From SAR324 cluster bacterium (GTDB lineage: Bacteria > SAR324 > NAC60-12), in NCBI GenBank assembly GCA_028281495.1, contig JANQJU010000098.1, positions 186,001 through 250,000 of the forward strand: a stretch of 64,000 nucleotides of DNA, read 5' to 3'. Position 1 is the stretch's first letter; each line of letters starts with the position of its first letter. The position numbers and the translations under genes are program-made. The notes beneath the pieces were generated by a model. The model did not search any database. It was not told the DNA's origin and saw only the letters and a list, made by a program, of their open reading frames with translations. Below are positions 42,972-53,600 of the stretch, piece after piece.

Positions 42972-44005
42972 GAAGAGGACTCGTGATAGAGTTGGTCATG
43001 CAAATCAGAAATGGGGCCACCAAAGGCCCAGTAGTGAAACGGCTCGGCTAAATTGTCTGGTAGGTCTTGGTACAGGCTGCATTCCCACGCAAACTTTTCT
43101 AATGCCGAGAAACGTCTTCCCTTGTAATACGCTTCAGCCAGCCACCCCATGATAGAGATCGATTGTGGGTGTGCTTTCAGTCCTGCTTGTAAGATGGAAA
43201 TTGCAGGGTCGATATTGCCAATCCGCACCCACAGTCGCCCTAAGGCGAGATAGCCTTGTTCGTGTTTGGGGTTGAGTTCGATACACTTTTGATAACAGGC
43301 TTCTGCTTGGTCTAAGAAACCTTCGACTGCATCTTGCGAGGGCAGGCCCCAAAAACAATATTGGTCATAACCCGACCCCAATTTGAACCACAGTTCGGCA
43401 TCGCTAGGAAATTTTTCCAAGTCTTGTTTGAACTGATTGAGTCGCCACTGGAACAGGTCGTTGAGTTGAATCAAACCACTGGCTGCATAATACCGCACGT
43501 CGGCATCCCCATCTTTCAGCCCTTCCCGCAAAATTTCGACCGATAAGTGGCTCGGATGCTGAATGACTTTGTCAATCGCTCGTTGTTTGAGGAAACGATC
43601 AGACCCTTTCATGATATCGATGAAGGGTTCGGCATACGCTTCGTTGTCTTCCATCCACAAGTTTTCCGTCAGTTGGAAACGAACCTTGTCCAATTCCGTG
43701 ACTTCCGTCGCTCCATCCACCTGATCACGATATTTCTCTAAGGCCGTTTGACGGCGCTGAAACAACAAAACGGCCGTCGCAATCAATGCGCCAAACGTCG
43801 CAAACGGACCGAGAAACGGTACAAAGATCAGATAATAAGCAAACACTCGTTCGAGCGAGGATGTTGGGGATTGTTGTCGTGTGAGCACCCATCCCAAAAC
43901 CAGTGGCCCCAGACAAATCCCGACCACATTCCACGGTACTGGCAACAAGAATCCTGTTGCTGCTTGGAGGGTTCCACTGAGGGTCAAGAGAATGAGATAA
44001 CGCAT
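42968..44005 (-). CDS. pelE: PelE, membrane and TPR component of the Pel synthase complex
   Basis: A 345-residue protein with two or three N-terminal membrane helices (about 5-40 and 58-80), then a helical repeat region: a HEAT-like stretch (D-G-D-A-D-V-R-Y-Y-A-A-S-G-L) and TPR motifs (A-E-A-C-Y-Q-K-C-I-E-L-N-P-K-H-E-Q-G-Y). This is the PelE layout (Pseudomonas protein about 329). PelE is an inner-membrane scaffold that links PelD to PelF and PelG. Position in the operon, eight bases after pelD and overlapping pelF, supports the assignment more strongly than sequence, which is variable in this family. Confidence 0.85.
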   Translation of the reverse strand: MRYLILLTLSGTLQAATGFLLPVPWNVVGICLGPLVLGWVLTRQQSPTSSLERVFAYYLIFVPFLGPFATFGALIATAVLLFQRRQTALEKYRDQVDGATEVTELDKVRFQLTENLWMEDNEAYAEPFIDIMKGSDRFLKQRAIDKVIQHPSHLSVEILREGLKDGDADVRYYAASGLIQLNDLFQWRLNQFKQDLEKFPSDAELWFKLGSGYDQYCFWGLPSQDAVEGFLDQAEACYQKCIELNPKHEQGYLALGRLWVRIGNIDPAISILQAGLKAHPQSISIMGWLAEAYYKGRRFSALEKFAWECSLYQDLPDNLAEPFHYWAFGGPISDLHDQLYHESSS

Positions 44006-44013
44006 GCGGCTTC

Positions 44014-45429
44014 TCAGCTATTCAAGAGCTTTTCTACCATTTCGCTGGTTCGGTCATGGCTGTCATCTGCCACGATTTCGAGAACTATTTCATCGGTAAA
44101 AAGCGACTGATCTTGGGTTTCTAAGATTTCCCAGGTGAGCAATAAGATTTCATCTTCGTTGTCTTGGAAGGGCTTGAATTCATATCCCTCAATATCTTGC
44201 AAACACCGTTGTATTGCGACTTTGGCACCTTCGCGGTTTGTGAACGGCATGATGATATAGAATTGATACTGCTGGCCTTCTGAGGTGCGAGTGATCAAGT
44301 CATCGCCACGAAATTGAAATTCCATGACGCGGTACACGATGCGGAGCACTGTTTGTTGCACTTCCGGTTCCATGCGGGAAAAGTTCGTGATGGCTACATA
44401 CAACACCGACAAATCCAAATGGTAACGACGGGCTAAGCGAATTTCTCGTTTCAGACGTTCTTGAAAATAGAAAAAAGTATAGGCTCCTGTGTTTTGATCC
44501 ATGAGTTGGCTTTGTTTGCTCATGCCAAAAGATTGCGCGTTTTCCAATGCCTGCATGGTCCAATCGCTGAGCATTTGAAAGATCTGAAGTGAGGCTGGGT
44601 ACAGGTTCATGAAGGCCATGCGCTCGATTTTTAACATGCCGTACAGACGTTGCTCTCTAGTGAGCAACGGGGCGATCAGAATGGCCTCGTCAATGCCTTC
44701 CAGTTCTCGTTCCGTGAGCAGGCGTCGTTTCTGTTGCAGCAGTTTATACAAAGGATGACGGTGATCGTAAATCGAGGGGTATTCTGTTTCATTTTGCCAA
44801 TGCAACTGCGCGATCATTACCAATTGATGGTTTTCATGAACATACACGGAACAAGCTTCTGCATGCAGGTATTCAATGAGCAAATTAGGAACGTTTTTGA
44901 AGATTTCGTCCGCTTGCAAACTGCTGAGTTTTTGAGCGGATTCATACAAGGTGAGGACGGTATCTTCGCGAGTCACCGCCTTTTTTTCCAAGGCCAAATT
45001 GGCTTCGATCAATCGTTGTCGGTCGGCTTCTAATGTTGTCAACTGATTGGCCAATTCTTGAGACATGTTTTTCCGTTCATCAAGGATCATTTGCCTGCGT
45101 TGGGAGAGTATTCCCACAATCCCGCCTTCCAGCAGAAAAAGTAGCGGAATGGCCAATTCTGCGGCTAAGGAGAGGGCATAGGCATGGCCTAAGTTTTCCC
45201 AAGAAATCGATAGAAGAGCCGTGAGAATTCCCATCAAGAGGCTGATCGGCAAGCCATACACCGAGCCAAATGTCAGAATCGCAATCCAATAAATATGAGG
45301 TTTGATTTCTTGTAAACTCAATTGGAGGGTCTGCAAATACGCATCAAAGAGTTCCAGGAGGATGAAAAATATAGGAATTTCAAGGAGGCTGGCTCGCAGT
45401 TTAGGAAAGCGGTGAATGAGTCGAGTCAT
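44014..45429 (-). CDS. pelD: PelD, c-di-GMP receptor of the Pel system
   Basis: A 471-residue inner-membrane protein: about four helices in the first 110 residues, a coiled linker, a GAF domain (about 155-300) and a degenerate GGDEF domain (about 310-455). The inhibitory-site R-x-x-D is kept as R374-G-D-D377, exactly ahead of the position where GGDEF should be, but the active site reads S-E-G-Q-Q, so it cannot make c-di-GMP and should only bind it, as PelD of Pseudomonas does. Binding switches on Pel synthesis after transcription. It lies nine bases after the hydrolase gene and eight before pelE. Confidence 0.92.
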   Translation of the reverse strand: MTRLIHRFPKLRASLLEIPIFFILLELFDAYLQTLQLSLQEIKPHIYWIAILTFGSVYGLPISLLMGILTALLSISWENLGHAYALSLAAELAIPLLFLLEGGIVGILSQRRQMILDERKNMSQELANQLTTLEADRQRLIEANLALEKKAVTREDTVLTLYESAQKLSSLQADEIFKNVPNLLIEYLHAEACSVYVHENHQLVMIAQLHWQNETEYPSIYDHRHPLYKLLQQKRRLLTERELEGIDEAILIAPLLTREQRLYGMLKIERMAFMNLYPASLQIFQMLSDWTMQALENAQSFGMSKQSQLMDQNTGAYTFFYFQERLKREIRLARRYHLDLSVLYVAITNFSRMEPEVQQTVLRIVYRVMEFQFRGDDLITRTSEGQQYQFYIIMPFTNREGAKVAIQRCLQDIEGYEFKPFQDNEDEILLLTWEILETQDQSLFTDEIVLEIVADDSHDRTSEMVEKLLNS

Positions 45430-45438
45430 GGTGTGGTT

Positions 45439-46476
45439 TTAAGGTTCATATCCCACAGGGAACACGAACTGCTTCAAATCCCGTTTGCCCACAAAAGGCG
45501 TGTAGGCGTGTTGGTGAGCCAGTTCATAAAATTGTCGAATTTTGGCAGGGTCTGTCAAATAGTCGACAGCTAGAATGAATTTCCCTGCGGCTAGGAATTC
45601 ATGGGTCAGTTCGATCACCAAGGGTTGGGGAGCATACGGGTTGTCTTCTGCCTGGTTCCCATTAAAAAAGGTATCTTCAATGCCCAACCCATTGATGGCA
45701 TTCAAATACTGCTCCCTTTTTTCAGGAGAAGCGGCACGAATGATATACGCCCCATTTTGTGGCACCACGAGGAAGTCACGATGTCCTCGTGTTTCACGAG
45801 CATACTGTGCTAAGGACACCACAAAATCGATCATGAGATGGGCCGTCGTTTGTTCACTCTCAAACTCGGCTCCCTTGCCATCCGGACCAAAATGGTAAAA
45901 AGCGTCGATGATATCCAAGTAAATCCCGTCGAAACCAGCATCAAGAATGCGGTCTAGATAACTTTTTTGAGGACCCTGAGCCGTTCCAAAAAATAATTGT
46001 TGCCATTCGGCCAACCAATACCGTGCTTTGAAATTGTCCGGAAAGTTGGGATTGGGAGTGGTTAAAAAGGCGGGAGCTGTATCATTGGGATGACCGTTGG
46101 TGATCCAGGAATCCTGCCAGTAGAAGCGTCCCACTTCGGCTTCTCCAATACTCATGTAGCCTAAGACCACTTTGGGTGGCCGTGCTGTATTGCCTTCACG
46201 AATGGAAGTGATTTCGGAGGCTGTGATTTCTCGTGTGGGGGAGCCATCATGGGAATAATCCATCACGATTACCTGGGCATTCGATTGGGTCATGGCGGCA
46301 ATTGGATAGGCCTCTTCAGCTTGTAATTGATAAGCCCATGTAGCAAAGGTGGGCGAAAAAGCAGGTGAGGGGGGCACCTCATTTTCAGGGGAGCTTTGGA
46401 GGACATTCTGGCAGCCCAACAACATGATCATTCCGCTCACTAATCCAAAAATTCGAAGGAGTTGTTTCATAGTCAT
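45439..46476 (-). CDS. Pel-associated lipoprotein glycoside hydrolase (PelA hydrolase-domain counterpart)
   Basis: From ATG 46476 there are 345 residues. A short signal peptide ends in the lipobox L-L-G-C (Cys22), so the protein is a lipoprotein. The mature part is a TIM-barrel of the TM1410/GH114-like group: V-V-L-G-Y-M-S-I-G-E-A-E and G-F-D-G-I-Y-L-D-I-I-D-A-F near residue 180 are the family signatures. Members act on alpha-1,4-galactosamine polymers; the same fold forms the N-terminal hydrolase of PelA, which trims Pel. Here it is a separate gene heading the pel operon, and the deacetylase half of PelA is the separate gene at 47435. Confidence 0.88.
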   Translation of the reverse strand: MTMKQLLRIFGLVSGMIMLLGCQNVLQSSPENEVPPSPAFSPTFATWAYQLQAEEAYPIAAMTQSNAQVIVMDYSHDGSPTREITASEITSIREGNTARPPKVVLGYMSIGEAEVGRFYWQDSWITNGHPNDTAPAFLTTPNPNFPDNFKARYWLAEWQQLFFGTAQGPQKSYLDRILDAGFDGIYLDIIDAFYHFGPDGKGAEFESEQTTAHLMIDFVVSLAQYARETRGHRDFLVVPQNGAYIIRAASPEKREQYLNAINGLGIEDTFFNGNQAEDNPYAPQPLVIELTHEFLAAGKFILAVDYLTDPAKIRQFYELAHQHAYTPFVGKRDLKQFVFPVGYEP

Positions 46477-46560
46477 CGGACGTATTGTGGGTGAAAGAAT
46501 AAATACTCTAGTTACTGTTGACATCCCTTGAAACGGGGAAAATGGCAAGAAAGAGGATGT

Positions 46561-47424
46561 ATGGAACCGCGTTTATGGAAAATCCGCTTGGCCTTGCTCC
46601 TTTTCCTCTTTGTTGGGGGGCAAGGAACCGCAGCCATCCCGGAAAAGATGGTGTTGGTAGCGGGTGGTGTGTTTCAAATGGGGGTTTCCGTATCGAAGTC
46701 CTCTTCTCAAAACAAGGCCATCTACCCTGGATTGCAAGATCAAAAAAGTGCTTCTGAATCTCCAGCGCATTCTGTGGAGTTGATGTCCTTTTATTTGGAT
46801 CAATATGAAGTCTCGAATGCTGATTTTCGGAGGTTTTTGGAGCAACATCCCGAATGGAAAATGGAACGAGCAAGGGGACATCGCGGTCAAGCAGATCCCA
46901 ATTATTTGATCCATTGGCAGGGGGGCAATGTGCGGACTCCATCAGCCGATACATATCCGGTAGTATATGTCTCTTGGTTTGCTGCCCAAGCTTATTGCCA
47001 AGCCCAAGGCAAACGCCTACCCACGGAGGCGGAGTGGGAACGTGCGGCACGTGCAGGCACCACCACGCTGTATGCCTATGGAAATTCAGTGGAAACGTTA
47101 CTGCCGCATGCGTGGTTTTATTTCAATTCCGCTCGTCAAACGCATCCCGTCGATAGCAAACGTCCCAACCGTTGGGGAATTTATCATTTGAATGGCAATG
47201 TGTGGGAATGGGTGAGTGATTGGTATGCATCGGATTATTATCAAAACTCACCACGGCGTAATCCATTGGGGCCAAAAGCGGGACGCCACAAAGTGATCCG
47301 AGGTGGAGGGTGGTATGATGGTCCTCAACGCTTACGCAGCACCAGCCGAGACTATGTCCGTCCCGAATACGCCGTAGAAGATATCGGCTTTCGGTGTGCA
47401 ATGTCAGCGGACGTTAAAAAGTAG
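46561..47424 (+). CDS. Formylglycine-generating-enzyme-like (SUMF1/FGE-sulfatase) protein
   Basis: ATG 46561 follows AGAGG and gives 287 residues with a signal peptide (cleavage near G-G-Q-G-T-A-A). The FGE-sulfatase domain starts P-E-K-M-V-L-V-A-G-G-V-F-Q-M-G and includes V-S-W-F-A-A-Q-A-Y-C, R-L-P-T-E-A-E-W-E-R-A-A-R, G-N-V-W-E-W-V-S-D-W-Y, and the end R-G-G-G-W-Y-D and G-F-R-C. True FGE uses copper and two cysteines to make formylglycine in sulfatases. Many bacterial members are only C-type-lectin-like binding proteins, and I cannot confirm the Cys pair. It is divergent from the pel operon and ten bases ahead of the PelA-deacetylase gene, so a role in polysaccharide handling is likely. Confidence 0.88.
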   Translation: MEPRLWKIRLALLLFLFVGGQGTAAIPEKMVLVAGGVFQMGVSVSKSSSQNKAIYPGLQDQKSASESPAHSVELMSFYLDQYEVSNADFRRFLEQHPEWKMERARGHRGQADPNYLIHWQGGNVRTPSADTYPVVYVSWFAAQAYCQAQGKRLPTEAEWERAARAGTTTLYAYGNSVETLLPHAWFYFNSARQTHPVDSKRPNRWGIYHLNGNVWEWVSDWYASDYYQNSPRRNPLGPKAGRHKVIRGGGWYDGPQRLRSTSRDYVRPEYAVEDIGFRCAMSADVKK

Positions 47425-47434
47425 GAAAATCCCT

Positions 47435-49291
47435 GTGACTCTTTTGATCAAAAAAACATTCTTGTTCAGTCTTTGGTACTGGGTCGTATGGGGGGGGAGT
47501 TCTGTCCTTTATGCAGAGCAACCGGTGTTGCGACATGTCTTGGGGATTTACGATAGTCAGGTGGATCGACAACGAATCATTCCATTGAAGGAACCCCCTG
47601 GAGAACACAATTCTATTGAAGGCATACCCAATCCCATTCAAGCCAACCTCGCCATGGTATTGAACCATTTGGGGTACATGGTCGAAGCTTTGGACATTCG
47701 TAACGATCCCCTGCCGTTGCCAGAGGTGATGGAACGCTATGCACTAATCATCACTTGGTTTCCTGAGGGGGCGACCCTGCCTCAACCGGAATCCTTTGTG
47801 GAATGGTTGGAAACCCAGGTGCAACAGGGACGGAAGTACTTAAGCATTGGTCCCACTGGATTGGATTGGGGCAACCGTCCCAATCGTTTGGAACTGAAAA
47901 AGCGGCTCTATCGCACGATTGATATTGACTACGGTTCGGATTACCAAAGTCAGACCAATCGCATTCGCTTGGTGTCCAAAGAGGCGTCGATGGTGGAATT
48001 TGAACACCGTCTGACCCTGCCTCTACCGTGGTATGATTTGTATCGGCCGCTCAACCCCCAAGTGAGAAGCTATCTCACGGTTCGCGATCAGGTGCGGTCT
48101 AATAGTGAGAGTGTGATGGTGTCCATCGGTCCCAAAGGCGGCATGATTGCGCCAGGGTATGCGCTCTTTCGTGAAACGAAACCTCCATTCCGCCGAAAAT
48201 GGCGTGTGGATCCCTTTCGTTTTTTACGTACCCTGTTGCATCCTCAGCATCCGATCCCAGATGTCACGACTTCTCAAGGCAAACGGCTATTTTATGCACA
48301 CATTGATGGGGATGGATTTCGTAACGAATCCGAATTGGAATTCAACAAGCTTTCTTCTGAAATCATTCTGGAACGCATCATTCGTCATTATCCTCAAATC
48401 CCTCTCGGTGTCTCAGTGATTGTGGGAGACATCGCCTCCCAATGGCTGGGAGAGACGCGCCATCAAAAAATTGCCCGAGATATCTTTGCTCAACCCAACG
48501 TGGAAGCAGCCACCCATACGTATACTCACCCATACCAATGGCAACGTTGGGATCGGACCGCTGCCTATTCGCCCATAGGGATGGCTCGATATGAACGGGA
48601 AATCGATGAATCCATCCATTGGATCAATGAAAATCTGCTACCCAAAGGAAAGCAAGTGAAATTGGTCTATTGGAGTGGGGATACCACGCCGCCAGAAGAA
48701 GTCTTACGCCGAACAGAGGCTTTGGGAGTGGATCATCTCAATGGAGGAGATGCGAAAAAAGACAATCAATTTCCATCCTATACGTCCGTATCACCGCTGA
48801 TGCGTCCAGTGGGAAAACGCTGGCAAATTTTCACCAGTGCTTCCAATGAAAATTTGTATACCCAACTCTGGACAGCTAATTTTCATGGCTTCCGGAATGT
48901 AATCCAAACCTTTGAAAACACGGAACGCCCGATCCGGGTATTGCCGGTGAATGTGTATTATCACTTTTATATTGGAGATAAGGTGGCCGCGTTTGAGTCT
49001 TTGCGGCAAGTTTATGAATGGGTATTGAAACAAGATCTCAAAATGATCTATCCCTCCGAATATGTCCGCTGGGTGCGAGGGTTCATTGCCACCCAAATTA
49101 TTCAAATCGCCCCTCAAACCTACCAAATCCGCAACCGAGGTGGCCTCAATACCTTACGACTCGATATGGGGGAAGTGGATCTCACCAGGTCTGAAGGGGT
49201 GCTGCATGCTCATCGAATCAATCAAAAGTGGTATCTGGATTTAGACCCCCGTGTTTTGGAACCGCTTGTCGTTTTAAAAAATGTACGATGA
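47435..49291 (+). CDS. PelA-type polysaccharide deacetylase
   Basis: Start at GTG 47435, nine bases after AGGA, gives 618 residues with a signal peptide ending near L-Y-A-E (residue 27). The middle holds the deacetylase of PelA: H-I-D-G-D-G-F at about 289-295 and T-H-T-Y-T-H-P near 360-366, the metal-binding Asp and two His. It should remove acetyl groups from Pel in the periplasm. The N-terminal part (about 28-270) is a Rossmann-like region as in PelA, and a beta-rich domain ends the protein. The hydrolase domain is absent; it is encoded separately at 45439. The frame overlaps the FGE-like gene only outside the chosen start, and the two are probably cotranscribed. Confidence 0.9.
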   Translation: MTLLIKKTFLFSLWYWVVWGGSSVLYAEQPVLRHVLGIYDSQVDRQRIIPLKEPPGEHNSIEGIPNPIQANLAMVLNHLGYMVEALDIRNDPLPLPEVMERYALIITWFPEGATLPQPESFVEWLETQVQQGRKYLSIGPTGLDWGNRPNRLELKKRLYRTIDIDYGSDYQSQTNRIRLVSKEASMVEFEHRLTLPLPWYDLYRPLNPQVRSYLTVRDQVRSNSESVMVSIGPKGGMIAPGYALFRETKPPFRRKWRVDPFRFLRTLLHPQHPIPDVTTSQGKRLFYAHIDGDGFRNESELEFNKLSSEIILERIIRHYPQIPLGVSVIVGDIASQWLGETRHQKIARDIFAQPNVEAATHTYTHPYQWQRWDRTAAYSPIGMARYEREIDESIHWINENLLPKGKQVKLVYWSGDTTPPEEVLRRTEALGVDHLNGGDAKKDNQFPSYTSVSPLMRPVGKRWQIFTSASNENLYTQLWTANFHGFRNVIQTFENTERPIRVLPVNVYYHFYIGDKVAAFESLRQVYEWVLKQDLKMIYPSEYVRWVRGFIATQIIQIAPQTYQIRNRGGLNTLRLDMGEVDLTRSEGVLHAHRINQKWYLDLDPRVLEPLVVLKNVR

Positions 49292-49294
49292 TAG

Positions 49295-49489
49295 TTAAAA
49301 TCTTTTCCCGGTAAAGCCATTCGGATCTGTAAATCGTAGTACTCCGTCGCTCACGGAAGCGGTGTACAATCCTGCTTTTTGAGCTTCCTCTTGAATTTCT
49401 ACTGAACCTTCAATAAACGCGAGAACGCCATAGAGAGTCTTGTCTGTGTATTCCGGGAAAAAATCTCGGAAACGCCTACTGAAGATCAT
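49295..49489 (-). pseudogene. Short fragment resembling the end of a PD-(D/E)XK-associated protein
   Basis: A 64-residue frame: F-R-D-F-F-P-E-Y, then L-Y-G-V-L-A-F-I-E-G-S-V-E-I-Q-E-E-A-Q-K-A-G-L and T-D-P-N-G-F. From memory this pattern ends larger PD-(D/E)XK or coiled-coil proteins of unknown role. A stop lies seven codons before the ATG, so the upstream part is lost. It sits alone between two plus-strand genes and looks like a leftover of an excised element. It might still be translated. Confidence 0.4.
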
Positions 49490-49663
49490 AAACTTTATGA
49501 GAGGTTTTTAGACTCTCCACATCCTAAATTGTTTATGATACTGAACCTTTCTCCCCGTGACTTGGAATTGTTGTTTCTTCTTTTGGTAATCGTTGCTGCC
49601 AAGGCTTGGCAGGTGAAGCGGGGGAAAGGTATTAATTTGCTAATTTATTTTAAGGAGAACCCG

Positions 49664-50647
49664 ATGGTAACACCGTTTCAAAATGATCAGACTCCAATTT
49701 TTGTCGTTAGCAGTGGACGTACTGGCTCAACTTTCTTAGGAAAAATGCTCAATCGGCATCCCGATATTGTGTGCATGGGTGATTTGATTGAACCCACTGG
49801 CCCCAATCCGTATTTTGATCGCAGCGACGTTGTAAGTGGCGAACACTTTTTTAAGTTATTGAGTGCGCCTTCGATCAAACCGCGATTGCGCTTTTGGAAA
49901 GACCGGCCTACCGATGAACTGATGTTCTATCCCAAAGACGACGGAAACCATGTTTCGCTTCTGTTGTGCTACACGCTTCCTAAACTGACGGATGATCCCG
50001 TGGCTTTGTTGAACACAATAGAAGCCGATTTTTCCCAAGTTGCTCCAGCGACAATGGCCGACCATACGGTTCATTTTTTTGAGCTGATTCGGGAACGGAT
50101 GGGGAAAAAACTTTGGGTGGAATGCACAGGGGGGAACCTTCCCCAAACCAAAGGAATTGTAGAAACGTGGCCTGATGCAAAAATTATCCACAACTTTCGA
50201 GACTGTCGAGAAGTGGCGATTTCAATGCAAACCAAAAGCTTTTTCCGCATGTATCGCCAAATCGAAGAAAATCCTGATTTGGATGAGTGGGATTTTGATG
50301 ATTACCCGCCGTACCCAGTCATGGGAGCAATGCTCAACCGTTGGGTGATGCAAGCAGAAGACTTATTGGAGGGAATTCCGGCAGAGCGTCGACACGCAAC
50401 CAGTTATGAGTCTTATACGGAGCAACCTCACCAGGCGTTATTGTCTCTCTGCCAATTCATATTTGATCGAGAAGAACCCCTGCCGCAGGATGTGGCGTGG
50501 GTGGAAGGGGAAATGAAAAATATTCGGAAAGCCCCTTTACGTTTTGATGCGCTCGACAAAGAAGCTCAAATTGAATTGGAGCTTAGTTGCCGAGACGCTT
50601 TAGTTCGTTTGGGGTATCCCTTGAAAGCGATTTCTGCGGAACACTAG
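49664..50647 (+). CDS. Sulfotransferase-family protein
   Basis: ATG 49664 follows AAGGAG and gives 327 residues. The PAPS-binding loop S-S-G-R-T-G-S-T-F-L lies at 16-25, and the 3'-phosphate motif is plausible at A-K-I-I-H-N-F-R-D-C-R-E-V-A-I-S. These are typical of bacterial sulfotransferases that put sulfate on carbohydrates or other hydroxyls. It is soluble and cytoplasmic. It lies between the two halves of the Pel locus, so it may modify a polysaccharide precursor, but no PAPS-synthesis gene is nearby and this is only context. It is convergent with the large channel gene. Confidence 0.82.
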   Translation: MVTPFQNDQTPIFVVSSGRTGSTFLGKMLNRHPDIVCMGDLIEPTGPNPYFDRSDVVSGEHFFKLLSAPSIKPRLRFWKDRPTDELMFYPKDDGNHVSLLLCYTLPKLTDDPVALLNTIEADFSQVAPATMADHTVHFFELIRERMGKKLWVECTGGNLPQTKGIVETWPDAKIIHNFRDCREVAISMQTKSFFRMYRQIEENPDLDEWDFDDYPPYPVMGAMLNRWVMQAEDLLEGIPAERRHATSYESYTEQPHQALLSLCQFIFDREEPLPQDVAWVEGEMKNIRKAPLRFDALDKEAQIELELSCRDALVRLGYPLKAISAEH

Positions 50648-50657
50648 ACCTAATTTT

Positions 50658-53600
50658 TTATGAGTTCGAACCTTCTAAGGCCTCTTCAGGCAGAGCCGGT
50701 GGGCCTTCAGAAGGCTTGAGTTCTGCAGGAAAAGGTCGTACTTCCATCTCGATTCCTGCCTCGTTCAGATTTTTCCAAACGGCATACCAGATTTTACCGC
50801 GTGTCCCCAAACGTTTCTGATAGTCTTTGATTCGCCACCAGATAAAATAATCGGCTACAGTCATGCTCCCCATCATGAGGGCGCCATCCAGTCTGCCGCC
50901 AACTCCTTCTTCCAAAGTATCCGGACAATCATTTATCGCTTTAAATAGCAGGGGAAGGACAACTTCCGGATCGTATTTGGCGGAAAGATAAATATGAATA
51001 GAGTCCTCAGGGTCTGGTGTATGGGAAAAGTTAAAGATGGTCGATTCAGTCAACTGACTATTGGGAACACAGAAAGAGTAACCTGCGGGAAGGATGAATC
51101 GCGTGGTTCGCCAGGTCATCCCAGCCACCTTAGCAGGGCGGTCACGAACAAAGATGACATCGCCAATGGCAAACGGACGTTCTAGGAAAATCATGATCCC
51201 ACCCAGGATGTTCGCCAAGGTTTCTCGTGCGGCCATGGCGATGGCCAAACCACCAATACCCAGACCTGCCAGAATGGCGCCGACCTGAAAACCCAATGCA
51301 CTGAACATAAAGATGATTGCTGTGATCCAGATCACCAACTTGAGAAAAGCATTAAAAAACGACAACACAAACAAGGTGTGGGCATTGGCATTCCGGTCCT
51401 GAGCACGTTTGGTCAATTGGCCAATGCTCAAATTGACCAAAATAATCAATAATACGGCAGCAACCACAATAAATCCGATTTGCCCTAAAACCCATAAGAC
51501 TTCTTGACGGAGTGCTTGGTTGCGTTCGGTTCGTAGCACACCAATTTCCCCTTGCAAATACCGGAGTTCTTCCAATTCCGTTTCAGGAGCGTCCTCAGTC
51601 GCCAATTGCCTGAGTTCTTCGCGGGAATGCCCTTTTAAAAGCTGAAGGCGTCGTTCCACTGCCGCGGTTTTGATGTTCAGTTCTCCCAATTCTTCTTGAT
51701 ACTCTCCCGTTTCAACACCCAAGCTTTCTGCCGAAAGTCGTTGGTCAAACAATTGGATCCATTGGCGAGCCGCTGCAATCTGAAGGTATTGATCAAACAA
51801 CTGCTTGGCATGCTCCACAATGGCGTCGTTTTTATTTTCTTCGGGCAAGGGTGGGGGAGCGGATAAACGGCGTCCGGTTTTGGTTTCGAAATGTGTGAGC
51901 AAGTCTTCCGCTTTGTGAGGCATCAAACGTACTTGAACCCGGACTTCTTCTTCTTCATAAGCTGCCGTGAGTTGGGCAACTTGCTGTTGTAAAAAGGGAC
52001 GCAGTTCAGAAACTGCGGTTTTTTCCTCGCCCAATAACTGGATGAGTCGCTCCATTTTTTCAGTTTGTGATTCGAGATTCTCTTGATTGGCGCCTAATTC
52101 AATCCATTCTTGATAGTAAGCTTGCATGAGATCCACGAGGCTTTCTGCGTGGTCCGAAGGCACAAAGCCGAGCAGGGATTCCTGCCAAGAGGTTTCAGAT
52201 TCCATGAGGCGAAGGGCATCTTGTTTCAATGTTTTCACTTCGATTTCCGACATAGCATCTCGACCAGCTGCTAGGGTTTTGGCTAAATCCTGCTGATCTT
52301 GGCGGATGTCCAAACGCTTGCCAATGGAGTCTAAAATCTGGTTCAGGCGTTGTTGCCGCTCTTGCAGAGTTTTATCCGGTTGACTCAAGAATTCGATTTG
52401 TTGCTTCAAATGAGTCTGTTGATTCGAAAATTCAACCGATTGCTTCTCGAACTGGAGGATGCGTTCTCGTTGTAAAGCTTCTGTGATGCCGTCGGGAATT
52501 TCATTACTTTGTAATTGTTGTTGCCCTAAGCGTTTTCTGAGTTCGATAGCAATTCCATACTGCTGCAAGGCCAACTTGCTGGCGTCCTTTAAGACAGTGG
52601 CATACTCTCCCGTTTTTTCTTCCAATTTTTTCATCGCATCCAATAACGCCGCTTGACGGGTTTGATGCGCCTCGATGTTGCGGATCTGGGTGGACAGCAA
52701 ATTCTGATAATGCCGAATGTCAAAGGTGGGTTTTTTGGGGTCAGAGGATGCCTCTTGATCTGTAGCCTCGGATGAGGCTTCAGCGGCTGGAGTGGGAGAA
52801 GGTTGTAGGGATTCCGGTATTTCCAATTCAGCAAACCCAAACAGCTGTTTCAGAATCGTTTCATACTCACCTGCTGATGCTTGTTGAGAGGAACGCAATA
52901 AAGGATCTTCCAGGCTTTCCAGCTGATCTTTGGCTTTTTGCGTTTCTGCTTGGAGTTGCTCATACGTGGTTTGGGTGTTCTCGGTTTCGGAGGCATTTTT
53001 CTGGACGGCCATCACGCTATCGTTGAATCGTTGTATCAAAGCAGAGGCATCCAATTGCTTGAGTTCTGCATCCCACTGTTGCGCTTGTTTTGCCGCTTTT
53101 TGAGCTTCTTGAAGTTGGTACAGGCGGTCGTTGGCATCTTTGCGAGCGGTTTGAGAATTTTCGATTTGTTGATCGAGAGAAGCGAGTTGTTCCTTAGCCC
53201 GGCTCACAACAGAAAGCGTTTCGGTACGAATTTTGTTGGTGGCTTCCATACGTGTCAACAGGGTTTGGGAGAGATCCGCTTCTGGAAGGTCGGTTTTTTG
53301 TAGGGTTCCTTCTTTCACTAAGTTTTCCAAGAAATTCGCCAAAACTTGCATCCCAAAGAGTTGTTCGCGCAGAACAATTTCATCGGCTTGAAAATTTTTT
53401 TCCTGATTGAGCAATGTGGTCAGCACCCCTTTGAGCTTTCGAAGTTGGGCCACGCGTTGTTCATGATATGCCACCAATGCTTGCATTTGTTCTTCAGTGG
53501 GTTCTGCTTCTTCTTGATTGTCCTGAGATTCGGGAGGTTTCAAGCCTTCCAATTCCTTTTGGATGTCGTCCACTCTTGACTGAAGTCGATCGAAGCGACG

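Noticed and set aside
46518..46545. TTGACA at 46518 as a promoter for the FGE-like gene
   Set aside because: No acceptable -10 element at 16-18 bp; left uncalled.
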